Program-made: the position numbers and the translations under genes
Source of the DNA: Nocardioides sp. SR21
GTDB lineage: Bacteria; Actinomycetota; Actinomycetes; Propionibacteriales; Nocardioidaceae
Direction: 5' to 3'
Assembly: GCF_022761125.1 (NCBI RefSeq)
Contig: NZ_JAKWJR010000001.1
Coordinates: forward strand, 496,001 to 560,000
Length of the DNA stretch: 64,000 nt
The notes under the pieces: generated by a model
Told to the model about the DNA's origin: nothing
What the model saw: only the letters and a program-made list of their open reading frames with translations
Database searches by the model: none
Part shown: positions 24,098 to 34,505 of the stretch, piece after piece
How positions within the stretch are numbered: the first letter of the stretch is position 1
How the letters are laid out: the number at the start of each line of letters is the position of its first letter

Positions 24098-26254
24098 TCA
24101 CTCGTTCGCGGTGACCCGGGCCGGCTCGCTCGGCTCGCTCGGCTCCTTCTCGTCGCCGTGACCGGGCCACCATGCGGCGTGCCCGAGCAGCGCGGTGATC
24201 CCCGGGGTCAGGAACAGCGCCATCACGAACGCCGCGATGAAGATGCCGAACGAGAGTGCGAAGCCCATCGACATCATCAGGCTGTTGCCGCTCAGCATCA
24301 GCGAGGCGAACGTGCCGGCCAGGATGACGCCCGCGGCGGCGATGGTCGGACCGGCGTGCTTGACCGCCTCGGCGGCGGCCGGACGCGGCTCCTTGCCCTC
24401 GCGGGCCTCCTCGCGCAACCGGGCGATCATCAAGATGTTGTAGTCGGTGCCGAGCGCTGTCACGAACAGGTAGATGTAGATCGGCAGCATGAAGATCAGG
24501 CCGCTGTCGCCGCCGATGAACTGGAAGGCGATCACCGTCGCGCCGAGGGTCGCTGCGAAGCTCAGGCCGACTGCCGCCATCAGGTACAACGGGGCGACCA
24601 GGCTGCGCAGCAGCAGCGCCAGGATCAGCATGATCACCAGCGCGGCGACCGGGAAGACGACCTTGTAGTCGCGCACCATCGCCGACTGGAGATCGGCGAA
24701 GATGCCCGGCGTACCACCGACGAAGGCCTCGCTGCCGTCGGGCGCTGCGGCGTGCGCGGCGTCGCGGATCGGTCCCTTGACGTCGTTCAGTGCCTGGTCG
24801 GAGACCGGGTCGCTGTCGAGCACCAGCATCACCTGGGCGGTCGTGCCGTCCTCGGAGATCGTGGCGGGATAGACCTCGGCGACGCCGTCGGCCTCGCCCA
24901 GCGCGGCACCGAACTCCGCCAGCTCAGCCTCGTCCAGGGCCTCGTCGGACTGCACGATCACCGGGACCGGCTCACTGGCGCCAGCGGCGAAGTGGGCCTG
25001 GAACGTCTCGAGCGCCTCGGTCGACTCGACGTCGTCGGGCAGGCTGGAGTTGAAGTCGAAGGACGGGTTGAAGCTGAACGCGAAGACCGCCAGTACGGCG
25101 AGGATGCCGCCCGAGACCGCGGCGAAGGCACCCGGCCGACGGCCGAGCGAGTCGCCGATCTTGGCGAAGCGGTCGCCGGTGGGCTCCACCTTCCACTTCT
25201 TCGACGGCCAGAAGAGGGCACGGCCGAGCACGGTCACGACGGCGGGCACCAGGGTCAGGGCCGCGATCAGGGTGACCGCGACCGCGATCGCCAGGGCCGG
25301 GCCGATCGCCTTGAAGATGCCGAGCGAGCTGAGCAGCAGGGCCAGGAACGCGACGATGACGGCGCCACCGGCGGAGGCGATCGCCTCGCCGGCCCGCTCG
25401 AGGGCGTGCACGACGGAGGCCTTGGTGTCCTCGCCCTGACGCAGCCGCTCGCGGTAGCGGAACAGGAAGAACAGGATGTAGTCGGTGCCGATGCCGTAGA
25501 GGACGACGACCAGGATCGTCTCGATCGAGGAGTCGGCCTTGAGGTCGAAGATCTCGTTGGCCCAGCCGATCAGGCCGTTGGCGACCATCGACACGAGCGT
25601 CACCACGACGATCGGCATCAGGCAGATGATCACGCTGCGGAAGATGATCGCGAGGAGGCCGACGATCAGCACGATCGTCGCAATGCCGACGATGGCCAGC
25701 GCGCGCTCACCGGACTCCTGCGAGTCCAGGCCCTGCGGGACCGAGCCGGTGGTGGTGGCCGACAGGCCGCTGCCTTCGGTCAGGTCGGCGAGGTCGTCGC
25801 GCATCGCCTCCGCGTCCTCGTACGCCTTCGGGTCGTAGCCGGTGGCGTCCTCGGCGAGACCGACGATGCCGATCTGGACGAGCCCGTCCTCGGAGAGGTT
25901 CGGCTCACCGTCGGGTCCGACGGTGACGACCTCCTGGACGAAGGTCTCGGCGCCCAGCTCCGGCCCGAGGTCCTGAGCGATCTGGTCGATCGTCGCCTGG
26001 TCCTCGGCGGTGAGCGAGCCGCCGTCCTCGCGCTCGAAGACGATCAGTGCCGCCGGCGACGTGGCGCCGGGGAACTTCTCCTCCTGGATGTCGAAGGCTT
26101 GGATGGACTCGTAGTGGTCGGGGAGGAACTCCGACTCCTCCTGCGTGGTCTCGAGCGCGGGCGCCAGCGAGACGACGGCGATCGCGATCACCACCCACGC
26201 GGCGATGACGAACCAGGGACGACGGGACGTGAGACGACCGAGAGCAGCGAACAC
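24098..26254 (-). CDS. MMPL-family RND transporter
   Basis: 718-aa inner-membrane transporter with the duplicated MMPL/RND layout: one helix, an outer loop, five helices, then the same again. The two proton-relay motifs GxxxDY are seen as YGIGTDYILFFLFRYRERL and ALGTDYNILMIARLREEA. GTG at 26254 starts directly before VFAALGRLTSRRPWFVIAAW, the usual N-terminus. Relatives export lipids, siderophores or drugs; no lipid synthesis genes adjoin, so the substrate is open. Divergent from the mycothiol dehydrogenase gene across 140 bp. Confidence 0.92.
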   Translation of the reverse strand: MFAALGRLTSRRPWFVIAAWVVIAIAVVSLAPALETTQEESEFLPDHYESIQAFDIQEEKFPGATSPAALIVFEREDGGSLTAEDQATIDQIAQDLGPELGAETFVQEVVTVGPDGEPNLSEDGLVQIGIVGLAEDATGYDPKAYEDAEAMRDDLADLTEGSGLSATTTGSVPQGLDSQESGERALAIVGIATIVLIVGLLAIIFRSVIICLMPIVVVTLVSMVANGLIGWANEIFDLKADSSIETILVVVLYGIGTDYILFFLFRYRERLRQGEDTKASVVHALERAGEAIASAGGAVIVAFLALLLSSLGIFKAIGPALAIAVAVTLIAALTLVPAVVTVLGRALFWPSKKWKVEPTGDRFAKIGDSLGRRPGAFAAVSGGILAVLAVFAFSFNPSFDFNSSLPDDVESTEALETFQAHFAAGASEPVPVIVQSDEALDEAELAEFGAALGEADGVAEVYPATISEDGTTAQVMLVLDSDPVSDQALNDVKGPIRDAAHAAAPDGSEAFVGGTPGIFADLQSAMVRDYKVVFPVAALVIMLILALLLRSLVAPLYLMAAVGLSFAATLGATVIAFQFIGGDSGLIFMLPIYIYLFVTALGTDYNILMIARLREEAREGKEPRPAAAEAVKHAGPTIAAAGVILAGTFASLMLSGNSLMMSMGFALSFGIFIAAFVMALFLTPGITALLGHAAWWPGHGDEKEPSEPSEPARVTANE

Positions 26255-26394
26255 GATCCCTGACCCTATCGACGTTCGACGTCCGCTCGCCTCCGACTTT
26301 CGTCTACATCCGTTGAGCCGCCGGCGACCCCTACCTGCGGGGGCCCGCATACGGTTGCATGAACCCCGACACGTCTTTCGAGCAGAGGAGCACC

Positions 26395-27492
26395 ATGCAG
26401 CAGGTCAAGGCCGTCGTCGCTCGCGGCAAGGGTCAGCCGGTCGAGCTGGTCACGATCAACGTCCCGAACCCGGGTCCGGGCGAGGCGCTGGTGAAGGTCC
26501 AGGCCTGCGGGGTCTGCCACACCGACCTGCACTACCGCGAGGGAGGCATCAACGACGACTTCCCCTTCCTGCTCGGTCACGAGGCCGCGGGCGTGGTCGA
26601 GGCGGTCGGGCCGGACGTGACGACCGTGGCTCCCGGCGACTTCGTGATCCTCAACTGGCGCGCGGTCTGCGGCGACTGCCGGGCGTGCAACCGTGGCGAG
26701 CCGCAGTACTGCTTCGCCACCCACAACGCGACCCAGAAGATGACCCTCGCTGAAGGTCCGGACGCCGGCACCGAGCTGTCGCCGGCGCTGGGCATCGGTG
26801 CGTTCGCCGAGAAGACCCTGGTCGCCGCCGGCCAGTGCACCAAGGTCGACCCGTCCGCGCGTCCGGCGGCCGTCGGCCTGCTCGGCTGCGGCGTGATGGC
26901 CGGCATCGGCGCGGCGATCAACACTGGTGCCGTCACGCGCGGCAAGTCCGTCGCGGTCATCGGCTGCGGTGGTGTCGGGGTCGCGGCGATCACCGGCTCC
27001 GCGCTCGCCGGCGCCAGCACGATCATCGCCGTCGACATCGACGCCAAGAAGCTCGAGCAGGCCAAGAAGATGGGCGCGACCCACACGGTCGACTCCTCGA
27101 AGGTCGACCCGGTCGCGGCGATCCAGGAGCTCACCGGCGGCAACGGCGCGGACGTCGTGATCGAGGCCGTCGGGCGCCCCGAGACCTGGAAGCAGGCGTT
27201 CTACGCCCGCGACCTGGCCGGCACCGTCGTGCTCGTCGGCGTACCGACCCCGGACATGAAGATCCCCGACATCCCGCTCATCGACGTGTTCGGCCGCGGC
27301 GGCTCGCTGAAGTCCAGCTGGTACGGCGACTGCCTGCCGACCCGCGACTTCCCGATGCTGGTCGACCTCTACCAGCAGGGCCGGCTCGACCTCGACGCGT
27401 TCGTCACCGAGGAGATCGGCATCGGCGACATCGAGGCGGCGTTCGAGAAGATGCACCACGGCGACGTGCTGCGCTCGGTCGTGATCCTGTGA
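26395..27492 (+). CDS. S-(hydroxymethyl)mycothiol dehydrogenase
   Basis: 365-aa zinc-dependent class III alcohol dehydrogenase that oxidises the formaldehyde-mycothiol adduct. Catalytic zinc: Cys38 in [15 protein letters not shown] with GHEAAGVV; structural zinc: [18 protein letters not shown] site: [15 protein letters not shown] followed by [19 protein letters not shown]. The ending [20 protein letters not shown] is typical of MscR. AGAGGAG precedes the ATG. The following MBL hydrolase overlaps by 4 nt, a conserved pairing that probably completes formaldehyde detoxification. Indicates a mycothiol-producing host. Confidence 0.94.
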   Translation: MQQVKAVVARGKGQPVELVTINVPNPGPGEALVKVQACGVCHTDLHYREGGINDDFPFLLGHEAAGVVEAVGPDVTTVAPGDFVILNWRAVCGDCRACNRGEPQYCFATHNATQKMTLAEGPDAGTELSPALGIGAFAEKTLVAAGQCTKVDPSARPAAVGLLGCGVMAGIGAAINTGAVTRGKSVAVIGCGGVGVAAITGSALAGASTIIAVDIDAKKLEQAKKMGATHTVDSSKVDPVAAIQELTGGNGADVVIEAVGRPETWKQAFYARDLAGTVVLVGVPTPDMKIPDIPLIDVFGRGGSLKSSWYGDCLPTRDFPMLVDLYQQGRLDLDAFVTEEIGIGDIEAAFEKMHHGDVLRSVVIL

Positions 27493-28097
27493 CGGCTCGG
27501 GTCGACCACGCGGTCAGCACCGGGACGTTCAGCCTCGACGGCGAGACGTTCGACGTCGACAACAACATCTGGGTCGTCGGCGACGACACCGAGTGCGTCG
27601 TCATCGACGCGCCGCACAGCGTCGACGACATCCTCGCGGTCGTGGGGGACCGGAAGGTCAAGGCGATCGTGTGCACCCACGCGCACGACGACCACGTCCG
27701 CGTCGCGCCGGAGCTCCGCGAACGGGTGGTCGCGCCGATCATGCTGCACCCGGACGACCGGCCGCTGTGGGAGCTGACGCACACCGACCACCTCTGGGAC
27801 CTCGACCTCGCCGACGGCGTCCGCATCGAGGTCGGGGGTACGACGCTCGAGGTCCTGCACACGCCCGGCCACGCACCCGGCGCGGTCTGCCTCTACGCGC
27901 CGGACCTGGGCTGCGTGTTCACCGGCGACACCCTGTTCCAGGGCGGGCCGGGCGCGACCGGGCGGTCGTTCTCCGACAGCGACCTCATCAAGGACTCCAT
28001 CCGGGCGCGGCTGTTCGCGCTGCCCGACGAGACCGTCGTGCACACCGGCCACGGCGCCGACACGACCATCGGCGCAGAGAAGGAAACCCTTACCTGA
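27489..28097 (+). CDS. MBL-fold metallo-hydrolase coupled to mycothiol formaldehyde dehydrogenase
   Basis: 202-aa metallo-beta-lactamase-fold hydrolase. Metal ligands: His64-x-His66-x-Asp68-His69 (THAHDDH), His in TPGHAPGAV, Asp in FTGDTLFQ and His in VHTGHGADT. It is of the small glyoxalase II-like group. GTG lies in the preceding stop (GTGA). In mycothiol organisms this gene regularly follows mscR and is thought to hydrolyse the S-formylmycothiol product. A strong terminator follows 2 bp after the stop. Confidence 0.92.
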   Translation: MTARVDHAVSTGTFSLDGETFDVDNNIWVVGDDTECVVIDAPHSVDDILAVVGDRKVKAIVCTHAHDDHVRVAPELRERVVAPIMLHPDDRPLWELTHTDHLWDLDLADGVRIEVGGTTLEVLHTPGHAPGAVCLYAPDLGCVFTGDTLFQGGPGATGRSFSDSDLIKDSIRARLFALPDETVVHTGHGADTTIGAEKETLT

Positions 28098-28099
28098 CT

Positions 28100-28138
28100 G
28101 GGGATCCGGGCGGGACTTAGGTCCCGTCCGGTCCCCAC
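28100..28138. terminator. Hairpin terminator of the mycothiol dehydrogenase operon
   Basis: Arms TGGGGA-T-CCGGGCGGGAC and GTCCCGTCCGG-TCCCCA pair over 17 positions with one bulged T and one G-T pair; the loop is 4 nt. It starts 2 nt after the stop codon. No T-tract follows. Confidence 0.75.
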
Positions 28139-28221
28139 CAACGGCTCTACGAGCGGCTCTCGATCCTCCGTAGCGTTCCAGTTGTCAAAGAAGATCTGGA
28201 ACTCAGAGGAAAGAGAAAGAC

Positions 28222-28818
28222 ATGCGCTCCGCATTCGACAAGCTCATCTCGTGGATGGGTGTGGCCGTCGCTGTCGTCCTGCTCGCGGTGGGTGGGTTGA
28301 CTGCCTGGGCCAACAGCTACATCGACGACCAGGTGCACGACCAGCTCAGCATGCAAGGCATCACGATGCCCGAGGGCGAGGCCCTCGCCTCGCTGCCCAA
28401 GGCTGACGCCGACGCCCTGAAGCAGTACGCCGGCAGCCCGCTCGACACCGGGCCCGAGGCCACGGCGTACGCCGACCACTACATCCTCGCCCACATGAAC
28501 GGCATGGCCGACGGCCAGACCTACAACGAGGTCAGCGGTCAGTACCTCGCCCTGGACGACGAGGCCAAGGCCTCGGAGGAGGGCCAGGCGCTCGGTCAGC
28601 TCCGCCAGTCGATGTTCATGGGCAACACGCTCCGCGGCCTGCTCCTCTACGGCGGCGCCTTCGCCACCATGGGCACGATCGCGGGCTACGCCTCGATCAC
28701 CGCGCTCCTCGGCGGTGCGGTCCTGCTGATCCTGGTCGGCGCGGGTCTCATCCACGCGCGCAAGGCGAAGAAGGAAGAGCTCGCCACGGCTCCCGCGGCG
28801 GTCCCGACCCTCGCCTGA
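28222..28818 (+). CDS. Membrane protein with two C-terminal helices, related to the gene at 29.0 kb
   Basis: 198-aa protein. Helix 1 (about 11-30, MGVAVAVVLLAVGGLTAWAN), an outer loop of about 100 residues containing ADHYILAHMNGMADGQTYNE, then helices around residues 135-155 and 160-178, and a basic tail HARKAKKEE. AGAGGAAAGAGAAAG precedes the ATG. The oppositely oriented gene at 29044-29463 has the same order of helix, loop with an ADxI-H-x-TYxE motif, and helices. Relatives are often labelled aromatic ring-opening dioxygenase LigA, which I consider a misannotation. Function unknown. Confidence 0.7.
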   Translation: MRSAFDKLISWMGVAVAVVLLAVGGLTAWANSYIDDQVHDQLSMQGITMPEGEALASLPKADADALKQYAGSPLDTGPEATAYADHYILAHMNGMADGQTYNEVSGQYLALDDEAKASEEGQALGQLRQSMFMGNTLRGLLLYGGAFATMGTIAGYASITALLGGAVLLILVGAGLIHARKAKKEELATAPAAVPTLA

Positions 28819-28837
28819 CCGCAACGCTCCACGACCC

Positions 28838-28871
28838 GATGCCGGGTGGTCCCCTCGGACCACCCGGCATC
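28838..28871. terminator. Hairpin terminator
   Basis: Perfect 15-bp stem GATGCCGGGTGGTCC (28838-28852) with its complement (28857-28871) and a 4-nt loop, 20 nt after the stop of the preceding membrane protein. Confidence 0.85.
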
Positions 28872-29005
28872 GCTGCGTCCTGGTGTCCTGAGTCGGATGT
28901 CCATGCGCGTTGTGCGTGCTCAGGGTGGGTGCATCGCAAGGCGCCGGAGCGACGGCGCTGTCGGCGCATCACCGAGCGACGGCAACGCAGCGAGGTGCGT
29001 GCCAT

Positions 29006-29024
29006 GTGTGCGCGAAGCGCACAC
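29006..29024. terminator. Short hairpin at the 3' side of the convergent small membrane gene
   Basis: GTGTGCGC and GCGCACAC enclose a GAA loop, 20 nt beyond the stop of the minus-strand gene. The 130 bp between this and the hairpin at 28.85 kb contain no recognisable gene. Confidence 0.5.
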
Positions 29025-29043
29025 GGACTTCTGATTCAGGACG

Positions 29044-29463
29044 CTAGGTCGCGGCAGCCGGCTCGCGCGCCGGCGCCGGCGTCCGCAGGGCGAAGCCGAT
29101 CAGGGCGAGGACGAGTCCGACGCCGATCGCCATCAGTGCGACGCCGAAGGCGACGACCGACGTGAACAGCGACGCCTGGAGGAACGACGACGTCATCGCG
29201 GTCTCGCGCAGCGGGTCGTCCTGGGCGAGCTCGGCGTACGTCTTGCCGCCCGTCGCCTCCAGGGCGTGGTGGTTGATGATGTCGGCCTGGCAGTACGCCG
29301 AGATCGGGCCGTTGACGTCGTCGCCGGCGGCACAGCTGGCGTCCTCGGAGACTGTGATCTTCTGGTCGGCCAACGTGGTGGACACGACGATCCACGTGGC
29401 GACCCCGGCGATCACCATCACGATGCCGACGATGATGGCGGTGAGTGACGCGACCTTGCGCAT
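29044..29463 (-). CDS. Small membrane protein related to the gene at 28.2 kb
   Basis: 139-aa protein. Helix 1 at about 8-30 (IIVGIVMVIAGVATWIVVST), an outer loop with two Cys (SCAAGDDVNGPISAYC) that may form a disulfide, CQADIINHHALEATGGKTYA matching the loop motif of the neighbouring paralogue, and a helix pair near 97-130. The ribosome-binding site GGGAGGAA precedes the ATG on the minus strand. The two genes converge, each with its own hairpin. Function unknown. Confidence 0.7.
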   Translation of the reverse strand: MRKVASLTAIIVGIVMVIAGVATWIVVSTTLADQKITVSEDASCAAGDDVNGPISAYCQADIINHHALEATGGKTYAELAQDDPLRETAMTSSFLQASLFTSVVAFGVALMAIGVGLVLALIGFALRTPAPAREPAAAT

Positions 29464-29547
29464 GACGGTTCCTCCCTCGTGGTGGGCGAGACCCCACCAT
29501 CGTCGTGCGCCGGGGCGCCGACGGACTCCCCCGGAGCGGGTGAAAGG

Positions 29548-30705
29548 TCAGAACGGCGCGACGAGCAGCGCCACCCCGGCGCCGGCGACGCGGGTCAGCA
29601 CCAGCGTCGCCTCCGCGTCCCCGCTCAGCGAGAGCCGCGCCCGCAGCTGCTCCGGGACCACGTCGACGCCGCGCTTCTTGATCGTGAGCCGGCCGATGCC
29701 GCGCTCGCGGAGCGCCGCGCGCAGCTGCTTCTCGCGGTACGGAACCTCCTCGAGCACCCGGTAGCCGCGGGCGAACGGCGTGCGGAACGCGCTGCCCGCG
29801 GTGACGTAGGCGATGTGCTCGTCGACCAGCCCGCCGCCGACGCCGGCGGCGACCGCGGTCACCAGGCCGGCGCGGATCACGGCGCCGTCCGGCTCGTAGA
29901 GGAACTCGCCGACCGGGACCACCGGCGCCCCGGGGTCGTCCTCGTCGGTGAGCGTGGCCAGCCCGCCGTCGCCGATCACGGTCGCCCGGCGGCGGGTCGT
30001 GGCCAGCCGGCCGGACCACAGCGCGGCCTCCTTGACCTCGCCCCGGTCGCTGACCCACTCGCCCTCGACGTCGTGGGGGATCAGGTCGTGCGGGATCCCC
30101 GGCGCGACCTTCACGCACGAGTCGCGGGCGAGCAGGCCCTCGACGAACGGCCAGGGCGGCGTCCAGTTGTCGACGTCGAACGTGCGCCCGCGCGCCGTAC
30201 GACGCGCCGGGTCCGCGAACGCCACGTCGAAGGGGGCGGTGCTGACGGTCGTGGCGTCGGCGACCTGGACGGCGCCGGGGAGGCCGAGCGCCGCGAGGTT
30301 CGCCTCGGCCACCGCGACCCGGACCGGGTCGAGGTCGACACCGGCGCAGGTGAGGCCGGCGCGGGACGCGGCCAGCAGGTCGCCACCGATCCCGCAGCCG
30401 AGGTCGATGAGGGTCTCGGCCGACGCGGCCACGAGCCGGGCCGCACGGTGCTCGGCGACGCGGTGCCGGGTGGCCTGCTCGAGCCCGTCGGGGGTGAAGT
30501 ACATCCGGTCGGCGTCGTCGCCGAACTTGTCGCGCGCCCGGACCCGCAGCGTCGCCTGGGTGAGCGCGACCGCGACGTGCTCGGGGGCCGCCGTACGTCG
30601 GAGTCGCGTCAAGGTGGCCAGCGAGTCGTCGCCCGCCGCGACCGCCTCGGCGAGCAGCCGCTGGCCGTCGTCGGTGAGCAGCCACCGGAACGCGTCGAGA
30701 TCCAC
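29548..30705 (-). CDS. Class I SAM-dependent methyltransferase with THUMP-like C-terminal domain
   Basis: 385-aa protein. The SAM-binding motif is TLIDLGCGIGGDLLAASRAG with VDLDPVRVAVAEANL, and the catalytic-loop-like sequence is VAFADPARRTARGR (DPxR rather than NPPY). The C-terminal third contains EVPYREKQLRAALRERGIGR and LTIKKRGVDVVPEQLR, the THUMP-like domain found in this actinobacterial family. Probably acts on RNA or protein; target unknown. GTG start at 30705. It is divergent from groES, with the two CIRCE sites within 100 bp of its start. Confidence 0.85.
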   Translation of the reverse strand: MDLDAFRWLLTDDGQRLLAEAVAAGDDSLATLTRLRRTAAPEHVAVALTQATLRVRARDKFGDDADRMYFTPDGLEQATRHRVAEHRAARLVAASAETLIDLGCGIGGDLLAASRAGLTCAGVDLDPVRVAVAEANLAALGLPGAVQVADATTVSTAPFDVAFADPARRTARGRTFDVDNWTPPWPFVEGLLARDSCVKVAPGIPHDLIPHDVEGEWVSDRGEVKEAALWSGRLATTRRRATVIGDGGLATLTDEDDPGAPVVPVGEFLYEPDGAVIRAGLVTAVAAGVGGGLVDEHIAYVTAGSAFRTPFARGYRVLEEVPYREKQLRAALRERGIGRLTIKKRGVDVVPEQLRARLSLSGDAEATLVLTRVAGAGVALLVAPF

Positions 30706-30733
30706 CCGCTGATCCTGTCAGGAGCACCCGCCG

Positions 30734-30760
30734 CTGGCACTCAGTTGGGGAGAGTGCTAG
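30734..30760. promoter_or_regulatory. CIRCE operator 1 (HrcA site)
   Basis: CTGGCACTC-N9-GAGTGCTAG, close to the consensus TTAGCACTC-N9-GAGTGCTAA. Located 138 bp before groES, it implies repression by HrcA under non-stress conditions. Confidence 0.9.
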
Positions 30761-30768
30761 TTTCGGAT

Positions 30769-30795
30769 CTGGCACTCTCCCCGTGAGTGTGCCAG
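30769..30795. promoter_or_regulatory. CIRCE operator 2 (HrcA site)
   Basis: CTGGCACTC-N9-GTGTGCCAG, one mismatch in the right half-site, centred 35 bp downstream of the first CIRCE. Tandem CIRCE elements allow tighter HrcA control of the groES promoter, which lies between or beside them. Confidence 0.85.
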
Positions 30796-30897
30796 CGCTT
30801 GCGACCACGGTTCGATCCCCGCGACGGCGTTCCGGAACCGCAGGCACCAGACGTGCATCACCCACCATCGAAGTGCCAGAAAGTGGAGGTCGACATC

Positions 30898-31191
30898 GTG
30901 TCGGTCAACATCAAGCCCCTCGAGGACCGGATCGTCGTCAAGGCCCTCGAGGCCGAGCAGACCACGGCCTCCGGCCTGGTCATCCCGGACACCGCCAAGG
31001 AGAAGCCCCAGGAGGGCGAGGTCCTGAGCGTCGGTCCCGGTCGCATCGACGACAACGGCAACCGCGTTCCGCTCGACGTCGCCGTCGGCGACAAGGTCAT
31101 CTACAGCAAGTACGGCGGCACCGAGGTCAAGTACGCCGGGCAGGAGTACCTCATCCTCTCCGCCCGCGACGTGCTGGCCATCGTTTCCTGA
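30898..31191 (+). CDS. groES: Co-chaperonin GroES
   Basis: 97-aa heptameric lid of the chaperonin. [20 protein letters not shown] starts the fold, [20 protein letters not shown] includes the mobile loop, and [20 protein letters not shown] is near the C-terminus. The GTG with a GTGGAGG ribosome-binding site gives the usual length; the frame is open upstream but lacks similarity. Cotranscribed with groEL, which follows after a 78-bp gap containing a hairpin. Confidence 0.97.
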   Translation: MSVNIKPLEDRIVVKALEAEQTTASGLVIPDTAKEKPQEGEVLSVGPGRIDDNGNRVPLDVAVGDKVIYSKYGGTEVKYAGQEYLILSARDVLAIVS

Positions 31192-31199
31192 TTTCACCG

Positions 31200-32892
<1,693 letters not shown>

Positions 32893-32935
32893 GGGCGCTC
32901 AGCCCGAGCTTGCGAGGGCCTGAGAGTCACGCGCT

Positions 32936-32989
32936 GGGTCGAGTAGCCCCGCGACCGACGAACGAGGTCGCGCCGGGTGATTCGAGACC
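32936..32989. repeat. REP-like imperfect palindrome downstream of groEL
   Basis: Ends GGGTCGAGTAGCCC and, inverted, GGTCTCGAATCACCC flank a perfect 7-bp stem CGCGACC/GGTCGCG with a 9-nt loop. I recall closely similar GGTCTCGA...ACTCGACCC palindromes dispersed between genes in Nocardioides and related genera. Only one copy is seen here. Confidence 0.6.
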
Positions 32990-33009
32990 AGATCGATCCT
33001 GAACAAAGC

Positions 33010-33043
33010 GAAGGCCCCCACCCGGATCCGGGTGGGGGCCTTC
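33010..33043. terminator. Terminator of the groES-groEL operon
   Basis: A perfect 34-bp self-complementary sequence whose halves are GAAGGCCCCCACCCGGA and its complement; the stem would have about 15 pairs with a tight loop. It is followed by GCCTTGTCT. Located about 120 bp after the groEL stop. Confidence 0.85.
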
Positions 33044-33062
33044 GCCTTGTCTGGTCGTTCGA

Positions 33063-33168
33063 GCCGTCGCGGTTCCACCATGTGATGCAGTCGAACCTGC
33101 ACTTCTCATGGTGTGCACGCCATGAGAAGTGCAGGTTCGCCCACTGAACATGGTGAAACTGCGACGGC
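33063..33168. repeat. 106-bp two-tier palindrome between groEL and sigma module 2
   Basis: Outer arms 33063-33083 and 33148-33168 pair at 19 of 21 positions (GCCGTCGCGGTTCCACCATGT). Inner arms 33092-33111 and 33120-33139 pair perfectly over 20 bp (CGAACCTGCACTTCTCATGG). Two unpaired 8-nt internal segments separate the tiers; the loop is 8 nt. Far longer than a terminator needs; it resembles a non-autonomous palindromic element. Confidence 0.85.
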
Positions 33169-33179
33169 GACCCCCCGCG

Positions 33180-34505
33180 TCAGTCCAGCAGCTCGCCGAC
33201 GTACTGGGTGGCGCCCTTGCCGTGGTTCACCGGCGTGTGCCAGGCGAACTGGCCGGGCTGGCCGGTGGCGCCACCCAGGCCCCAGGACGACACGGCGTCG
33301 CTGATCCGCAGGAACCGGCCGGACTCGAGGTCGTAGACGTAGGTTCCGGTCCGGTCGTCGCCCGGCGCGCCCATCAGGTCGATGTTGACGACGTCGCTCC
33401 CGGGCGGGAGCCAGCCGCTGATGCCGTCGTCCTGCAGGGTCACCACCTGCTCGCCGTCGGTGCTGACGATCTGCACCCGGTCGTCACGACCGGACGCGTA
33501 GGTGCCGCAGTACTCGCCCATCACGATCCGGTCGCCGGAGGCGCCGAAGCTCAGCAGGTTGCACCGGTCGCCGACCTCGGGGTCGAACGAGGACTCCTCG
33601 CCGGTGGCGAGGTCGCGGACGTGCATCATCCCGGCGTCGCCGGTCCGGTCGGTCCACACCATCGCGGTGTCGGTGAAGGCGACGTCGCCGACGACCAGGC
33701 CCTCGTCACGCACGTCCGCGGTGTCGGTGAGCGAGACCGACCAGAGGTGGTAGGTGTCGCCCTCGAAGTCGGCGTCGTCCGCCTCGCCGTCCGGACCCGT
33801 CGGCCAGCCGCCCTCCGGGGGCCGGCCCTGGGTCGCGATGACGCGGACGTAGAGCCGATCGTCCGGCCCGGCGACCGCCCGCGGGAAGTCGACCTGCGGG
33901 AGCCCGGGCCAGGTCAGCGTGCTCCACTCGCCCGCGGCGCGGTCGAAGGCGTGCGCCCGCATCTCGCCGGCGAGACCGTTGCGCAGCGAGAGCAGCACCA
34001 GCCGGTCGGCGCTCAGGTCGGCCGGCCAGGTCTGGTCCTGGCCGACGCCTTCGAGCTCGGGGAGCCAGTCCTTGTCGCCGGTCGCGGGGTCCATCAGGGC
34101 GAACCGCGGGCGCCACTGGCCCGTCCGCGGGCCGTCGCGGAACAGGATCTTGCCGTCGTCGGTGACCCCGTCGAGGTACTGCCCGTTGTCGTTGTCCAGG
34201 TTGTCGTTCGTGTGGGACGCCAGCTGGCGGTAGTCGCGTCCCTCGACCCCCGCGGTGGCGTCCGCCAGGGTGATCGTGGGCGCCTCCGGTCGCGGCCGCG
34301 CGGCTGCCTGCTCGGGCGGCGTGCCGCTCGGCAGCAGGGAGGCACCGACGGCGATCACCCCGACCGCGGCGACGGCGCCCACACCGGTGCGGACCCGCCG
34401 GGAGCGCACGCGGCGGCGTCCGGCGTCGACCAGGGAGTCCACGTCGAGGTGGTCGGGCGGGGGAGCGGCGACGTTCTGTCGCATCAGGTCCTTCAGGTCG
34501 TTCAC
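33180..34505 (-). CDS. Membrane-anchored propeller-like protein, partner of SigE-family sigma (module 2)
   Basis: 441-aa protein with a 45-residue cytoplasmic start (VNDLKDLMRQNVAAPPPDHL), one helix (TGVGAVAAVGVIAVGASLLP) and an outer domain of repeated blades such as RFALMDPATGDKDWLPEL, VVGDVAFTDTAMVWTDRTGD and LSFGASGDRIVMGEYCGTYA. GTG at 34505 overlaps the sigma stop (GTGA); the GTG one codon upstream is possible. The N-terminal segment is long enough to hold a sigma factor, but no anti-sigma zinc motif is present. Outer domain may sense a cell-wall or extracellular ligand. Confidence 0.8.
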   Translation of the reverse strand: MNDLKDLMRQNVAAPPPDHLDVDSLVDAGRRRVRSRRVRTGVGAVAAVGVIAVGASLLPSGTPPEQAAARPRPEAPTITLADATAGVEGRDYRQLASHTNDNLDNDNGQYLDGVTDDGKILFRDGPRTGQWRPRFALMDPATGDKDWLPELEGVGQDQTWPADLSADRLVLLSLRNGLAGEMRAHAFDRAAGEWSTLTWPGLPQVDFPRAVAGPDDRLYVRVIATQGRPPEGGWPTGPDGEADDADFEGDTYHLWSVSLTDTADVRDEGLVVGDVAFTDTAMVWTDRTGDAGMMHVRDLATGEESSFDPEVGDRCNLLSFGASGDRIVMGEYCGTYASGRDDRVQIVSTDGEQVVTLQDDGISGWLPPGSDVVNIDLMGAPGDDRTGTYVYDLESGRFLRISDAVSSWGLGGATGQPGQFAWHTPVNHGKGATQYVGELLD

